Below are positions 33,508 through 41,868 of a stretch of DNA of 64,000 nt, piece by piece (the stretch's first letter is position 1; every line of letters starts with the position of its first letter). Source of the DNA: Leptotrichia sp. oral taxon 847 (GTDB taxonomy: Bacteria; Fusobacteriota; Fusobacteriia; Fusobacteriales; Leptotrichiaceae); the NCBI RefSeq assembly GCF_001553645.1, contig NZ_CP014231.1, positions 806,001 to 870,000 of the forward strand, in the 5' to 3' direction. The translations under genes and the position numbers were made by a program. Below the pieces are notes generated by a model, which saw nothing but the letters and a program-made list of their open reading frames with translations, had not been told where the DNA came from and ran no database searches.

Positions 33508-33981
33508 GATGGTTTAAAAATTTTAGGGGCAGATTTTTTAATTTCAAATTTTTTAACTTATTTTTGATTACAAGATGTTATTTTAATTTAGTATAGTTTT
33601 TTATTTTTTTACATAAGGGGAAAGGACCGCCATTTCCCCTTATAATCCCCACGCTCGTCTAAGCATTTTTTTGAAGCAAAGCCGAAACTCGCACTAAACG
33701 TGCTCAAACAGTCGTCTTTACTCCAAAAAAATCACGACACTTTTTCTATGGTAGTAAAATTTAAACCGTCGGAGCATTTTTATGTGCTGACAAAACTGTT
33801 TGAGCACGATTAGTGCGAGTTTTTTGGCAGTGCATAAAAATGTCGAAGACTAGCCGGGGTGCAGGGGTGCGGCGATGAGCACTTCTGCTTAAAAAATAAA
33901 AAAATATTTTAGTAACTTTCTGGATTGAATGAAAAACTTAAAATAAGATTTTTTATTTACCCCTAACTATTTTACTCTGTC
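33508..33981. repeat. Dispersed structured repeat, copy 2
   Basis: This is the direct-orientation copy of 10468-10944: nearly identical over 33508-33895 and diverged over the last 90 bp. Its hairpin is at 33613-33643. In this copy two 28-nt arms (33685-33712 and 33795-33822) are inverted repeats with a single mismatch. The CAAACAG/CTGTTTG pair replaces the CAGACAG/CTGTCTG pair of copy 1, keeping complementarity. It fills most of the 777-bp gap before cbiT. No coding capacity or transposase is visible. Confidence 0.9.
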
Positions 33982-34088
33982 TTTTTCCATATGCTTACTA
34001 AATTTTCGTGCAATTCATCTCACAACTAAAGTTGCGAGTGTTCTTGGACTATTTCATAAAAAACTACCTTTTAATATTTTTTTATATA

Positions 34089-34655
34089 TTATTTTCTCGC
34101 AGAAATCACATAAATCGGATTTTCTGACATCATCATGTTAAAATCCTTTACTTTTCTATTTTTTGCCACAATTATTTGAGAAATATCAATATCCTCAAAC
34201 TTCGATTTTTTCAAGCATTCAAGTGCTTCAAATGTGTTTTCTAAAACGATAAAGTTCAAAGCGATTATTCCGCCTTCTTTTAAATTTTCATAAGAATAAT
34301 TGATAATTTCTGATAAATTTCCACCTGAACCACCGATAAACACTTTATCAAAAGTTATTCCTTGTGGTAAATCTTCTGGTGCTTTTCCAGAAATTACAGT
34401 CATATTTTTTATCTCAAATTTTTCCATATTTTGTTTTATTAAATCAACGGCTTCCTCTTTTTGCTCAATCGTGTAAACATGCCCATTTTTAGCAAATCTT
34501 GCCATTTCCATGCTCACAGAGCCAGTTCCGCCACCGATGTCAAGGCAAATATCTCCATCTGAAATTTCCATTTTTGCTATGCTAATCGCTCTAACTTCTT
34601 CTTTTGTCATTGGCACTTTTCCTCTGATAAATTCCTTATCTTTTATGTGATACAT
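34089..34655 (-). CDS. cbiT: Cobalt-precorrin-6B C15-methyltransferase (decarboxylating) CbiT
   Basis: This 188-residue Rossmann SAM methyltransferase methylates C15 and decarboxylates the ring C acetate. It pairs with CbiE (41132), the separate C5 methylase. Motifs are KVPMTKEEVRAISIAKM, the SAM-binding DIGGGTGSVSMEMA, the GKAPEDLP acidic loop, and FIGGSGGNLSEII, typical of CbiT. GGAGG precedes the ATG. It is 38 bp downstream of the DUF2207 gene. The CbiE and CbiT domains are often fused as CobL; here they are separate and 6 kb apart. Confidence 0.94.
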   Translation of the reverse strand: MYHIKDKEFIRGKVPMTKEEVRAISIAKMEISDGDICLDIGGGTGSVSMEMARFAKNGHVYTIEQKEEAVDLIKQNMEKFEIKNMTVISGKAPEDLPQGITFDKVFIGGSGGNLSEIINYSYENLKEGGIIALNFIVLENTFEALECLKKSKFEDIDISQIIVAKNRKVKDFNMMMSENPIYVISARK

Positions 34656-34693
34656 TATTTCCTCCGTATTTTTTAATTTTTGTTTTTATAATT

Positions 34694-36463
34694 TTACCAG
34701 CTTCCGCCTCCACCGCCGCCAAAGCCGCCACCTGAACTTCCGCCAAAACTTCTGCCAGAGCCAAATCTTTTATTTTTACTGGCAATTTTCCCCCATTTTG
34801 CCCTTACGGCATTAAAAGTTTTCTGAACTTCATTAATGACTAAATTATTTGAGAAAAAATTTACATTTTGATTTTTATATTCTTCTTCTCCAAATTCTTT
34901 TATAAAACACTGTGAAACTCTTCGATTTTGACGCAGTGCTACTGAATAAGGTAAAATAATATCATAAATTCTTCTTCTCTCAAATCTATCCATTTTCCAA
35001 CTATTTTTAAAAATTTTATCTTCTATATATTTTTTTAACTCATCTATCCATTTTTTTATCGAAGAATTATTTTTAAAAATATAGTTAAAAATTTCAAATA
35101 GTCCCCAAAAATAAATAATTTCCAAAATATATAAAATATTTTTTGAAATATCGTTAAATAATAAAATTCCTATAAAAAAAATCGGTATTATTCTAAAATA
35201 TGAAAGTTCGTCTAAAAAAATAAAATAACTTGTAGCAAAAAATATAAAAAAGCCAATATATATGCTTAAATTTTCAAATGCTGTTGTAAAAAACAAAATA
35301 CTTAAAATTATCACTCCTAAAAAAAATGGAAAATAATATTTTTTAGAATCTTTTTTTAAATTTCGATATTTTTTCTCCAACATTTTTTTCATTTCTAAAC
35401 TTTTTTCATAAAATTTATCTTCTTTTTGATAATTATTTCTTATAGCTTCCAAAATAATTTTCTCTTCTTCTGGCAATTCATCTTTTTCACTGATAAAAAT
35501 CATTTTCATTGTTTTTTCTTTAATTGAAATACATTTCTTTTTTAACAACGACAAGATGGCGACTTCTGTCAATTTTTTCAAATCATCATTTCCAGAAAGA
35601 TAAGCAACTTCAACTGGAGATAATTCTTCGTCAAAATATTTTGTATTTTTTGCTTTCAAATAATAAACCCACACATAGACACTCAAAGCCATCAAAATTA
35701 TAAATCCTATCACTAAAGAAATTCCTCTTAAAGCTAAATTTTTAAAATCATTTCTTTCTTTTCCAAAACTTCTTTGAGCTTCGCTATTTGTTTGATTTAA
35801 AATATTTTTACCAAATTTATTTTTATCCAAATGAATAATAAAACTAATTCCTTCATTTTCATTCAATCTTGTCAAATTTGAAATAAAAATTTTCCCATTT
35901 TCCATTCTTGCCTCAAAATTTTGATTCCGTTCCCCTTTTTTTCCAGTATAAACTTCAAAATTAGAATTTTCACTATTTTCATACAATTTTCCATCTTCCA
36001 TTTTAATAACAATATTTGCTTTTTCAATTGGAACGCCCCACTCTTGACCAATTCCATTAAAATATATTTCATATTGATTTCCATATTCTGTTATCGCTTT
36101 TTTCATTTTATAATCAATTTGATAATTGTAAATTCCATTTTCAAGCAAAACATCTTGTTTTCCTATTTTTACTATTTTATATTTCGCTTCATCAAAAATA
36201 TCAAAATTTTCTTTTTTACCATTTTTTAAAACATTAAAAACCTCAACTTCTGAACCAAACTTCAAAGGTATTTTTCTATAAATCCCGTGCTTTTGCCTTC
36301 CATCAAAGTTGTAATTTATATTTTCTGAAATATTCAAAATCCCATCTTTTTGAATTGTTATGAAAACATCATAATTTTTTATGCTCTCGCCAAAAAGAAA
36401 GATGGGAAAAATCAAAAAAAGAAAAAAAATTCTTGAAATTTTAATTTTTTTCATCTTCATCAT
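34694..36463 (-). CDS. DUF2207-family membrane protein
   Basis: The protein has 589 residues from the ATG at 36463; the in-frame GTG at 36469 and ATGs at 36460 and 36454 are alternatives. A signal/anchor segment is followed by an extracytoplasmic beta domain with NINYNFDGRQKHGIYRKIPL, typical of DUF2207. There is a membrane helix near 245-270, a helical cytosolic part and two or three more helices around 380-445. The Gly-rich C-terminus ends in GFGGGGGGSW. The family is widespread but biochemically uncharacterised. It lies between cbiO and cbiT. Confidence 0.88.
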   Translation of the reverse strand: MMKMKKIKISRIFFLFLIFPIFLFGESIKNYDVFITIQKDGILNISENINYNFDGRQKHGIYRKIPLKFGSEVEVFNVLKNGKKENFDIFDEAKYKIVKIGKQDVLLENGIYNYQIDYKMKKAITEYGNQYEIYFNGIGQEWGVPIEKANIVIKMEDGKLYENSENSNFEVYTGKKGERNQNFEARMENGKIFISNLTRLNENEGISFIIHLDKNKFGKNILNQTNSEAQRSFGKERNDFKNLALRGISLVIGFIILMALSVYVWVYYLKAKNTKYFDEELSPVEVAYLSGNDDLKKLTEVAILSLLKKKCISIKEKTMKMIFISEKDELPEEEKIILEAIRNNYQKEDKFYEKSLEMKKMLEKKYRNLKKDSKKYYFPFFLGVIILSILFFTTAFENLSIYIGFFIFFATSYFIFLDELSYFRIIPIFFIGILLFNDISKNILYILEIIYFWGLFEIFNYIFKNNSSIKKWIDELKKYIEDKIFKNSWKMDRFERRRIYDIILPYSVALRQNRRVSQCFIKEFGEEEYKNQNVNFFSNNLVINEVQKTFNAVRAKWGKIASKNKRFGSGRSFGGSSGGGFGGGGGGSW

Positions 36464-36501
36464 TATCACTCACTTTTTATATAAAATTATTTATTAATAA
36501 T

Positions 36502-36510
36502 ATTATACCA
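36502..36510 (-). promoter_or_regulatory. Possible extended -10 promoter of the DUF2207-cbiT genes
   Basis: TGGTATAAT on the minus strand is an extended -10 element 39 bp upstream of the DUF2207 start. No good -35 is present. It would let this gene and cbiT be expressed apart from the riboswitch-controlled cbiMNQO operon. Confidence 0.4.
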
Positions 36511-36557
36511 TATTTTCTTTTAGCAAAAATTCAAGAATTTATTTATTTGCGAAATAT

Positions 36558-37361
36558 TTATTTAAATTTCTTTTCCAAAAACTCATAATATTCCAAAATA
36601 TCAATATTTTTCTGTTTCAAAAATTCTTTTACTTTCAATATTTTTGGTACATCCAAATTCAATTTTTTCAAAAAATTAAAATCATCAAAAATCTCGTAAC
36701 GAGTTCCTTGCTTCACAATTTGTCCTTCATTTAAAATATAAATATAATCCGCAACTTCGTACGCAAAATCTATGTCGTGCGTAGAAATCACAAGCGTCTT
36801 TCCTCTTTTACACAAATTTTTTATCATTTCCAATGTTTTTTTTATATTTTTGAAATCAAGCCATGCCGTCGGCTCATCCAACACTAAAATTTCTGGCTCC
36901 ATCGCTAAAATTGAAGCTATCGTAACTCTTTTTTTCTGTCCGTAACTCAAATGATGACATGGTTTTTCTAAAAGTTTTTTCATATTTAGCTCAGCGCTTA
37001 TCTCACTTATTTTTTCCTCAATTTTTTCATTTGAATAACCCAGATTTTGCAACCCATAAGCTATCTCCTGATAAACTGTCGGCGCAAAAATCTGAACTTC
37101 GGGATCTTGAAATACAATTCCAACTTTTTTTCTCAAATTTTCCAAATCTTTCTTTTTATACTTTAATTTTTCCCCATTAAAATATATTTCGCCACTATCT
37201 GGCTTTAACAATCCATTTAGCAAAAAAAATAGCGTTGATTTTCCTGAACCGTTTTCTCCAAGAAATATTGTTTTTTTCCCTTTTTTTATATCAAGAGAGA
37301 TATTTTTTAAAATCTTATTTTGTTTTTCATACGAAAAGCAAATATTTTCTAATTTTAACAT
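36558..37361 (-). CDS. cbiO: Cobalt ECF importer ATPase CbiO
   Basis: The 267 residues start from the ATG at 37361, which shares a base with the cbiQ stop (TAATG); the longer in-frame version from 37394 is unlikely. It is an ABC ATPase with Walker A GENGSGKST, the Q-loop VFQDPEVQIFAPTVYQEIAYG typical of ECF ATPases, signature LSYGQKKR and Walker B EILVLDEP. The switch His is in STHD. It powers the CbiMNQO cobalt transporter. The C-terminal 50 residues are charged. Confidence 0.95.
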   Translation of the reverse strand: MLKLENICFSYEKQNKILKNISLDIKKGKKTIFLGENGSGKSTLFFLLNGLLKPDSGEIYFNGEKLKYKKKDLENLRKKVGIVFQDPEVQIFAPTVYQEIAYGLQNLGYSNEKIEEKISEISAELNMKKLLEKPCHHLSYGQKKRVTIASILAMEPEILVLDEPTAWLDFKNIKKTLEMIKNLCKRGKTLVISTHDIDFAYEVADYIYILNEGQIVKQGTRYEIFDDFNFLKKLNLDVPKILKVKEFLKQKNIDILEYYEFLEKKFK

Positions 37362-38044
37362 TATACTACCACCATAACTAAATTTATTAAACATACAAAA
37401 ATTACGAAAAAAATTTCTTTTCCAACTTTTTTATATTTTTTATGAACAAAGATAAAATTTTTCCCCAACCTTGAATTTACAGCTTTTACTGAATTTTCAT
37501 TGTAATAAGCTGTCTTTCTGAATATTGATGCAACTAACATTGAAAAAGATTTTAGGCTACTTTTGTAATTTACATACCCCAATCTCGAATTTTGTGCATT
37601 TAATAACTTCTCTTTCACATCAAAAAGTACAAAAATAAATTTATAAATTAATAAAAACAATTCTCGAAAAATTTTTGGAAATTTTAATTTCTCAAAAACA
37701 TAGTCAAAATCTGAAATCGGTGTCGAACAAATTAGAGCATAAACTACACAAATTGAAGAAAAAGAGCGAAATAAAAATGTCATTACATCTTTTTTTATCC
37801 ATAAAAGCGAAAGTGCTGTTGTAAAAATAAAAAACGCTGGAACGATATATAAATAAAATAATTCTTTTATTTTTACTTTTACAAAAACTATCATAATTGC
37901 ATTAAATAAAATAAAATTAAATAGAAAAACTTCTTTTTTATTAGTAACAATTAAAAATGTTAAAGTTACTACCATAAAAAATATTTTTATCGCAGGATTT
38001 ATCTCCTTTAGTAAACTTCTGTATGAAATTTTATCTATTAGCAT
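37361..38044 (-). CDS. cbiQ: Cobalt ECF importer transmembrane subunit CbiQ
   Basis: This 227-residue ECF T-component has about five membrane helices. The coupling-helix motif regions NAQNSRLGYVNYKSS and AVNSRLGKNF are the two Ala-x-x-x-Arg-like segments that contact CbiO. The ATG lies inside the last codons of cbiN (14-bp overlap) and the stop overlaps the cbiO start, so the whole operon is translationally coupled. Gene order M-N-Q-O is the canonical one. Confidence 0.93.
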   Translation of the reverse strand: MLIDKISYRSLLKEINPAIKIFFMVVTLTFLIVTNKKEVFLFNFILFNAIMIVFVKVKIKELFYLYIVPAFFIFTTALSLLWIKKDVMTFLFRSFSSICVVYALICSTPISDFDYVFEKLKFPKIFRELFLLIYKFIFVLFDVKEKLLNAQNSRLGYVNYKSSLKSFSMLVASIFRKTAYYNENSVKAVNSRLGKNFIFVHKKYKKVGKEIFFVIFVCLINLVMVVV

Positions 38045-38348
38045 TTTCTTCTCTTCCCTTTTTACGACCTTTTAAATATCCCAATACATAACAGACCACT
38101 CCTGCCCCAAATGCCGCCTGTAGCGCAAACAAAAGACTTTCAACTTCTCCTCCCGGCAACTCAAAAAGATTTTTTGCCCAAGGTTTGTAATTTGGATTAA
38201 TTTTTTGAATCAATTCTTCCCCTTTGTCATCAGACCCGCCAAATTCTGCTCCTTTTATAAATAGCAAAGGAAATATTCCTATCGCTACAATCAATAGCAG
38301 TAGTAGTATATTTTTTTTGAAAATATTATCTTTTTTTTCTTTTTTCAA
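38031..38348 (-). CDS. cbiN: Cobalt importer auxiliary subunit CbiN
   Basis: The 105-residue protein has two membrane helices (about 13-32 and 72-92) joined by the conserved extracytoplasmic segment IKGAEFGGSDDKGEELIQKINPNYKPWAKN. The PGGEVESLLFALQAAFGAG motif leads into the second helix. CbiN delivers or gates Co2+ at the substrate-binding CbiM. It is 5 bp after cbiM and overlaps cbiQ. A Lys/Arg-rich tail ends the protein. Confidence 0.95.
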   Translation of the reverse strand: MKKEKKDNIFKKNILLLLLIVAIGIFPLLFIKGAEFGGSDDKGEELIQKINPNYKPWAKNLFELPGGEVESLLFALQAAFGAGVVCYVLGYLKGRKKGREENANR

Positions 38349-38353
38349 TGTAA

Positions 38354-39061
38354 TTACACCTCTTCTCTTCCTTTTTTGTCATTATATTTATCCAATATAT
38401 TTACTATAATATTTGTTAGCAACCCTTCAATAATCGCCAAAGGAACTTGAGTTACCGCAAAGATTGCCGCAAACTTTAAAAATGATTCCAACACTCCTCC
38501 AGTTGCCGAAGGATTTGCTAGTGCCAGTTGAAGTGAAGTTACTACATATGTTGCCAAATCCCCCAGAGCCGCTGCCAAAAACACCGCCATCGCTTTATTT
38601 TTTTTATAAAGCAATTTATAAATCCCAAAAGATACTAAAGGCCCTGTTATTGCCATTGAAAAACTATTTGCTCCAAGCGTTGTAAATCCTCCGTGCGCCA
38701 AAAGTCCCGCTTGAAATATAAGAACTATTGTCCCCAGTATTGAAGTTACAAAGGGTCCATATAATATAGAAGCTAATCCCACTCCTGTCGGATGCGATGA
38801 ACTTCCTGTAACAGACGGTATTTTTAGCGCCGAAAGAACAAAGATAAATGCTCCCGCAAGTGCTAAAATCATTTTTTTCTCCATATCTTCACCAGACAAT
38901 TTTTTCAATTTTTTTATTCCCAAGAACCAAAACGGCAAACATAAGACAAACCAAAATGCCGCCCACTTTACAGGCAAAAATCCTTCCATGATGTGCATAG
39001 AAAAACTATTTACACCAATTACTAAAAAAGCCATCAAAATTAATAATTTCAACTTCTTCAT
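38354..39061 (-). CDS. cbiM: Cobalt-binding ECF S-component CbiM
   Basis: The 235 residues start from the ATG at 39061, with AGAGGA upstream; a GTG at 39070 sits too close to that Shine-Dalgarno. A signal peptide precedes MHIMEGFLP, whose mature N-terminal Met-His is the Co2+ ligand typical of CbiM. About six helices follow with [17 protein letters not shown] and [18 protein letters not shown]. CbiM determines cobalt specificity. It is first in the operon, downstream of the cobalamin riboswitch and a leader ORF. Confidence 0.95.
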   Translation of the reverse strand: MKKLKLLILMAFLVIGVNSFSMHIMEGFLPVKWAAFWFVLCLPFWFLGIKKLKKLSGEDMEKKMILALAGAFIFVLSALKIPSVTGSSSHPTGVGLASILYGPFVTSILGTIVLIFQAGLLAHGGFTTLGANSFSMAITGPLVSFGIYKLLYKKNKAMAVFLAAALGDLATYVVTSLQLALANPSATGGVLESFLKFAAIFAVTQVPLAIIEGLLTNIIVNILDKYNDKKGREEV

Positions 39062-39095
39062 CTTTTCCACTTCCTCTCAAATTTTTTTAATTTTT

Positions 39096-39179
39096 CTAAA
39101 ATAAAAAATCAGCTGAAAAAGCTGAACTTAACATACTTAAAAATTCTGTGATAAAACCACAGTTCATTTTTTTATGCAT
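39096..39179 (-). CDS. Leader peptide (27 residues) between riboswitch and cbiM
   Basis: The ATG at 39179 has GGGAG 8 nt upstream and opens 27 codons, MHKKMNCGFITEFLSMLSSA and then FSADFLF, ending in TAG at 39096. The last codons run through the terminator hairpin at 39103-39125. Ribosomes translating it would therefore cover the terminator. A longer in-frame version from 39296 lies within the riboswitch and is not likely. Function as a leader peptide is inferred; it could also be a small membrane-associated protein. Confidence 0.5.
   Translation of the reverse strand: MHKKMNCGFITEFLSMLSSAFSADFLF
39103..39125 (-). terminator. Riboswitch-linked intrinsic terminator
   Basis: On the minus strand TCAGCT / AGCTGA with a 5-nt loop is followed by TTTTTT, between the cobalamin aptamer and cbiM. 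An upstream TGAACT (about 39160) can pair with AGTTCA, which overlaps the 5' arm, giving a plausible antiterminator. Confidence 0.75.
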
Positions 39180-39209
39180 ATTATTTTCTCCCTTCCCAGA
39201 AAATTTTAT

Positions 39210-39434
39210 ATTGCAAAGATTACAGGCAAGTCTCCTGACTAACTTCTTCCTACTCGTATCCTTCCCAAAAAATTTTTTTATTTTAAAACTTTTCATATTT
39301 TTTCAACAAATTAAAAAATTTTTTAAAATAAATTTTTCGTTTTCAGTGGCTATACACTTTCGTCCATTTCACAGTAGTGGTGGCTGTATCGGATTTTAAC
39401 CGATTTCCTTATTAAGTTAAAAAACACCTGTATC
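39210..39434 (-). ncRNA. Cobalamin riboswitch aptamer
   Basis: Minus-strand sequence shows conserved elements of the AdoCbl riboswitch. These are the 5' CAGGTG, GGAAATCGGTTAAAATCCGAT followed by ACAGCC-ACCACT-ACTGTG, and the B12 box AGTCAGGAGACTTGCCTG near 39225-39245. It lies in the leader of cbiMNQO, with a terminator downstream, so cobalamin binding should favour termination and reduce cobalt uptake. Exact ends are approximate. Identification rests on the box sequences and context. Confidence 0.93.
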
Positions 39435-39440
39435 TTTTTT

Positions 39441-39468
39441 ATTATAACATATATTATAGTTTTGTCAA
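39441..39468 (-). promoter_or_regulatory. Promoter of the riboswitch-cbiMNQO operon
   Basis: Consensus TTGACA (39463-39468), a 16-bp spacer and consensus TATAAT (39441-39446) on the minus strand place the start near 39434, just before the riboswitch. Confidence 0.75.
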
Positions 39469-39512
39469 TCGAAAAGCTAATCGTATAAAAACAAACTAAA
39501 AAAATAGTTTTT

Positions 39513-41033
39513 TTATTCTTTTTCAATTATCTCATAAATTTTTTCAATATCAATATTTTCCCGCAAAACTTTTGCCAATTTATCATATTCTCTATCTTTA
39601 TATTCAGAATAACTAAATTTTTTATCTACATATTCCAAACCTTTATTTTGTCTGATCTTATTCAAAAAACTATTTGTAAATTCAAAATTATCAAATATTC
39701 CGTGAACATAAGTTCCAATCACATTTTCTCGCACCATTCCCTTTAACTTTTTCTCTCCAAAAATACAATTTTTTTGAATTTCTTTCAAATTTTTACTATT
39801 ATCGCCATTTTCCAAATAACTATAACCTTGATGAATTTCATAACCATTTATTTTAACATTTTCCATTCCGCTCAAAATTCCACTTACGTTTTTTAATGTA
39901 TTTTCATATTGCGTAGTTATTTTTTCCGTTTCTATAACTGTTTCTATCGGAAGTATACCTAGTCCTGAAATCTCCTTTAAATTACTTTCCAAGTTATTCA
40001 AATCAGTAATTTTTTGTCCCAAGATTTGAAATCCTCCGCAAATTCCAAAAATGACAGTTCCTGATTTTGCAAGTTTTATTATTTTTCGAGCCATATCTTT
40101 TTCAACCAAATCTTTCATATCTTCAATTGTATTTTTTGAGCCAGGAATAATAATAACATCTTCATTTCCAAGTTCATTTGCACTTTTGACATATTTTAGT
40201 GAGACATCACTATAATGGCTAAGTGCGTCAATATCAGTAAAATTTGAAATATGCTTTAATTTTATCACAGAAATTTTTATTTTTGCATCTTTTTTCTCAT
40301 TATATTTGTCAATCCCAAGACTGTCCTCCTCTTCAATCCCCAATTTCACATACGGAACCACTCCCAAAACAGGTACATCCGTCAAATCTTCTATCATTTC
40401 AATCCCATTTGCGAGAAGCGATTTATCCCCACGAAATTTATTGATGATAACCCCTTTTATTCTGACTCTCTCACTTTCTTCCAAAAGCATTATCGTTCCA
40501 TAAATTGCGGCAAAAACTCCACCTCTATCAATGTCCGCTACCAAAATTACAGGCGCATCTGCCATTTCAGCCATTCCAGTATTTACAATATCATCTTCTT
40601 TCAAATTAATTTCCGCAGGACTTCCTGCACCTTCCAATACACAAATATCATAGTTTTCTCGAACATAATCATATGCTTTCATAATCTCTTTTTTCAAATT
40701 ATGTTTAAAAGAAAAATATTCTCTCGCATCCATATTTTTATAAACTTTCCCATTTACGATAACCTGCGATTTTTTATCCGTCGTCGGTTTTAGTAAAATC
40801 GGATTCATAAAAACTTCCGGTTCAATTTTAGAAGCTTCAGCCTGTACAACTTGTGCTCTTCCCATCTCTTTTCCAGATTTTGTTATAAATGAATTTAGCG
40901 CCATATTTTGTGATTTGAATGGTGCAACTCTATATCCATCTTGATAAAAAATTCTGCAAAGTCCTGTTGCAATTATACTTTTTCCAACATTTGACCCCGT
41001 CCCAAAAATCATTATATTTTTATGTTTTTTCAT
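39513..41033 (-). CDS. cbiP: Cobyric acid synthase CbiP
   Basis: This 506-residue glutamine-dependent amidotransferase amidates four carboxylates of adenosylcobyrinate diamide. The N-terminal P-loop-like domain (MIFGTGSNVGKSIIATGLCRIF, FKSQNMALNS, VLEGAGSPAEINL, VADIDRGGVFAAIYGT) precedes a class I glutaminase-like domain. That domain has the nucleophile Cys in FGICGGFQILG and the His in GTYVHGIFDN. Length is normal. AAAGAG precedes the ATG. It is followed by a 50-bp gap and the cbiM promoter, so it ends before that operon. Confidence 0.95.
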   Translation of the reverse strand: MKKHKNIMIFGTGSNVGKSIIATGLCRIFYQDGYRVAPFKSQNMALNSFITKSGKEMGRAQVVQAEASKIEPEVFMNPILLKPTTDKKSQVIVNGKVYKNMDAREYFSFKHNLKKEIMKAYDYVRENYDICVLEGAGSPAEINLKEDDIVNTGMAEMADAPVILVADIDRGGVFAAIYGTIMLLEESERVRIKGVIINKFRGDKSLLANGIEMIEDLTDVPVLGVVPYVKLGIEEEDSLGIDKYNEKKDAKIKISVIKLKHISNFTDIDALSHYSDVSLKYVKSANELGNEDVIIIPGSKNTIEDMKDLVEKDMARKIIKLAKSGTVIFGICGGFQILGQKITDLNNLESNLKEISGLGILPIETVIETEKITTQYENTLKNVSGILSGMENVKINGYEIHQGYSYLENGDNSKNLKEIQKNCIFGEKKLKGMVRENVIGTYVHGIFDNFEFTNSFLNKIRQNKGLEYVDKKFSYSEYKDREYDKLAKVLRENIDIEKIYEIIEKE

Positions 41034-41131
41034 TTTTATCTCTTTCTAAATTTTATTTTTTTATTTCTAATTTTTTCAAAATCCTTTAAGCAAATATTTC
41101 AAAATTTAAAAAAATTTTTTTTAATAATTTT

Positions 41132-41758
41132 TTATCTTTTTATAATCACAACATTCATTCCAAATTTTTTCTCATAATCTTTCAATTTGCTAACTTTAAA
41201 TTCATAGATTTTCTCATTTTCATAAGAAAGATTTTCGCCAACAAAAATTTTTGCATTTTCAAAACCGTTTTCAAACAATTTCTTTGCAATATTCTGTGGC
41301 GTATTTTTACTAAAATCTGTGAGCAATCCAATTTTTTCATATTCACTCAATTTTGATACATAATCAAAATTTTTGCCGTGAACACTTGAAATATAAGCAT
41401 CGTTCCAAAAGTCTGAAATTTTTGCAAACATATATTGTAGTGACGAAATTCCAGCAACCACTTCCAATTCACTATCACAAAAATGTTTTTTTATAAAAGC
41501 TAAAAAGCTGTAAAAACCAGTATCTCCAGAAACTACTAAAGATATTTTCTTATCTCTGTTTTCATTGATAAATTCTATAACTTTGCTCAAATCAGCTGAA
41601 ATATAAAAATGTTCTTTATTTTTAGTATACTTTCCTAAACTTTCCAAATGTCTTTTTCCGCCGATTATCACATCACTTTCTTCTATTTTTTTCAAAACTA
41701 TTGGCAATGTATAATCAAGATTTCCAGGTCCTAAACCCAATATTTTTATTTTTTCCAT
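41132..41758 (-). CDS. cbiE: Cobalt-precorrin-7 C5-methyltransferase CbiE
   Basis: The 208 residues start from the ATG at 41758, 5 nt after GGAGAAAAG; an upstream TTG at 41770 is rejected. It is a SAM tetrapyrrole methylase with KILGLGPGNLDYTLPIV, SDVIIGGKRHLE, VSGDTGFYSFLAFI and EVVAGISSLQYMFAKI. The short length and VHGKNFDY segment fit stand-alone CbiE, which works with the separate CbiT encoded at 34089. It is upstream of cbiP (98 bp) in the same direction. Confidence 0.92.
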   Translation of the reverse strand: MEKIKILGLGPGNLDYTLPIVLKKIEESDVIIGGKRHLESLGKYTKNKEHFYISADLSKVIEFINENRDKKISLVVSGDTGFYSFLAFIKKHFCDSELEVVAGISSLQYMFAKISDFWNDAYISSVHGKNFDYVSKLSEYEKIGLLTDFSKNTPQNIAKKLFENGFENAKIFVGENLSYENEKIYEFKVSKLKDYEKKFGMNVVIIKR

Positions 41759-41800
41759 ACTTTTCTCCAAATTTTAAATTTTTTGCAAAAAATAATTTAT

Positions 41801-41848
41801 AAAAAATAAAAGGACTAAAATTGAAAATTTTATTTTCTAAAAAGTCCT
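41801..41848 (-). terminator. Terminator of the ClC antiporter gene
   Basis: AGGACT (41811-41816) and AGTCCT (41843-41848) close a hairpin with an inner GAAAAT/ATTTTC stem, followed on minus by TTTATTTTTT. It starts about 20 bp past the stop at 41869. Confidence 0.7.
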
Positions 41849-41868
41849 CTCATCTTAAAATTTATTTT

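Noticed and set aside
34019-34038. Hairpin CTCACAACT / AGTTGCGAG downstream of cbiT as terminator
   Set aside because: The stem is good but lacks a T run; not enough to call.
39096-39296. 66-codon ORF reaching into the riboswitch
   Set aside because: The upstream half is the conserved aptamer B12 box; only the 27-codon part from 39179 has a Shine-Dalgarno.
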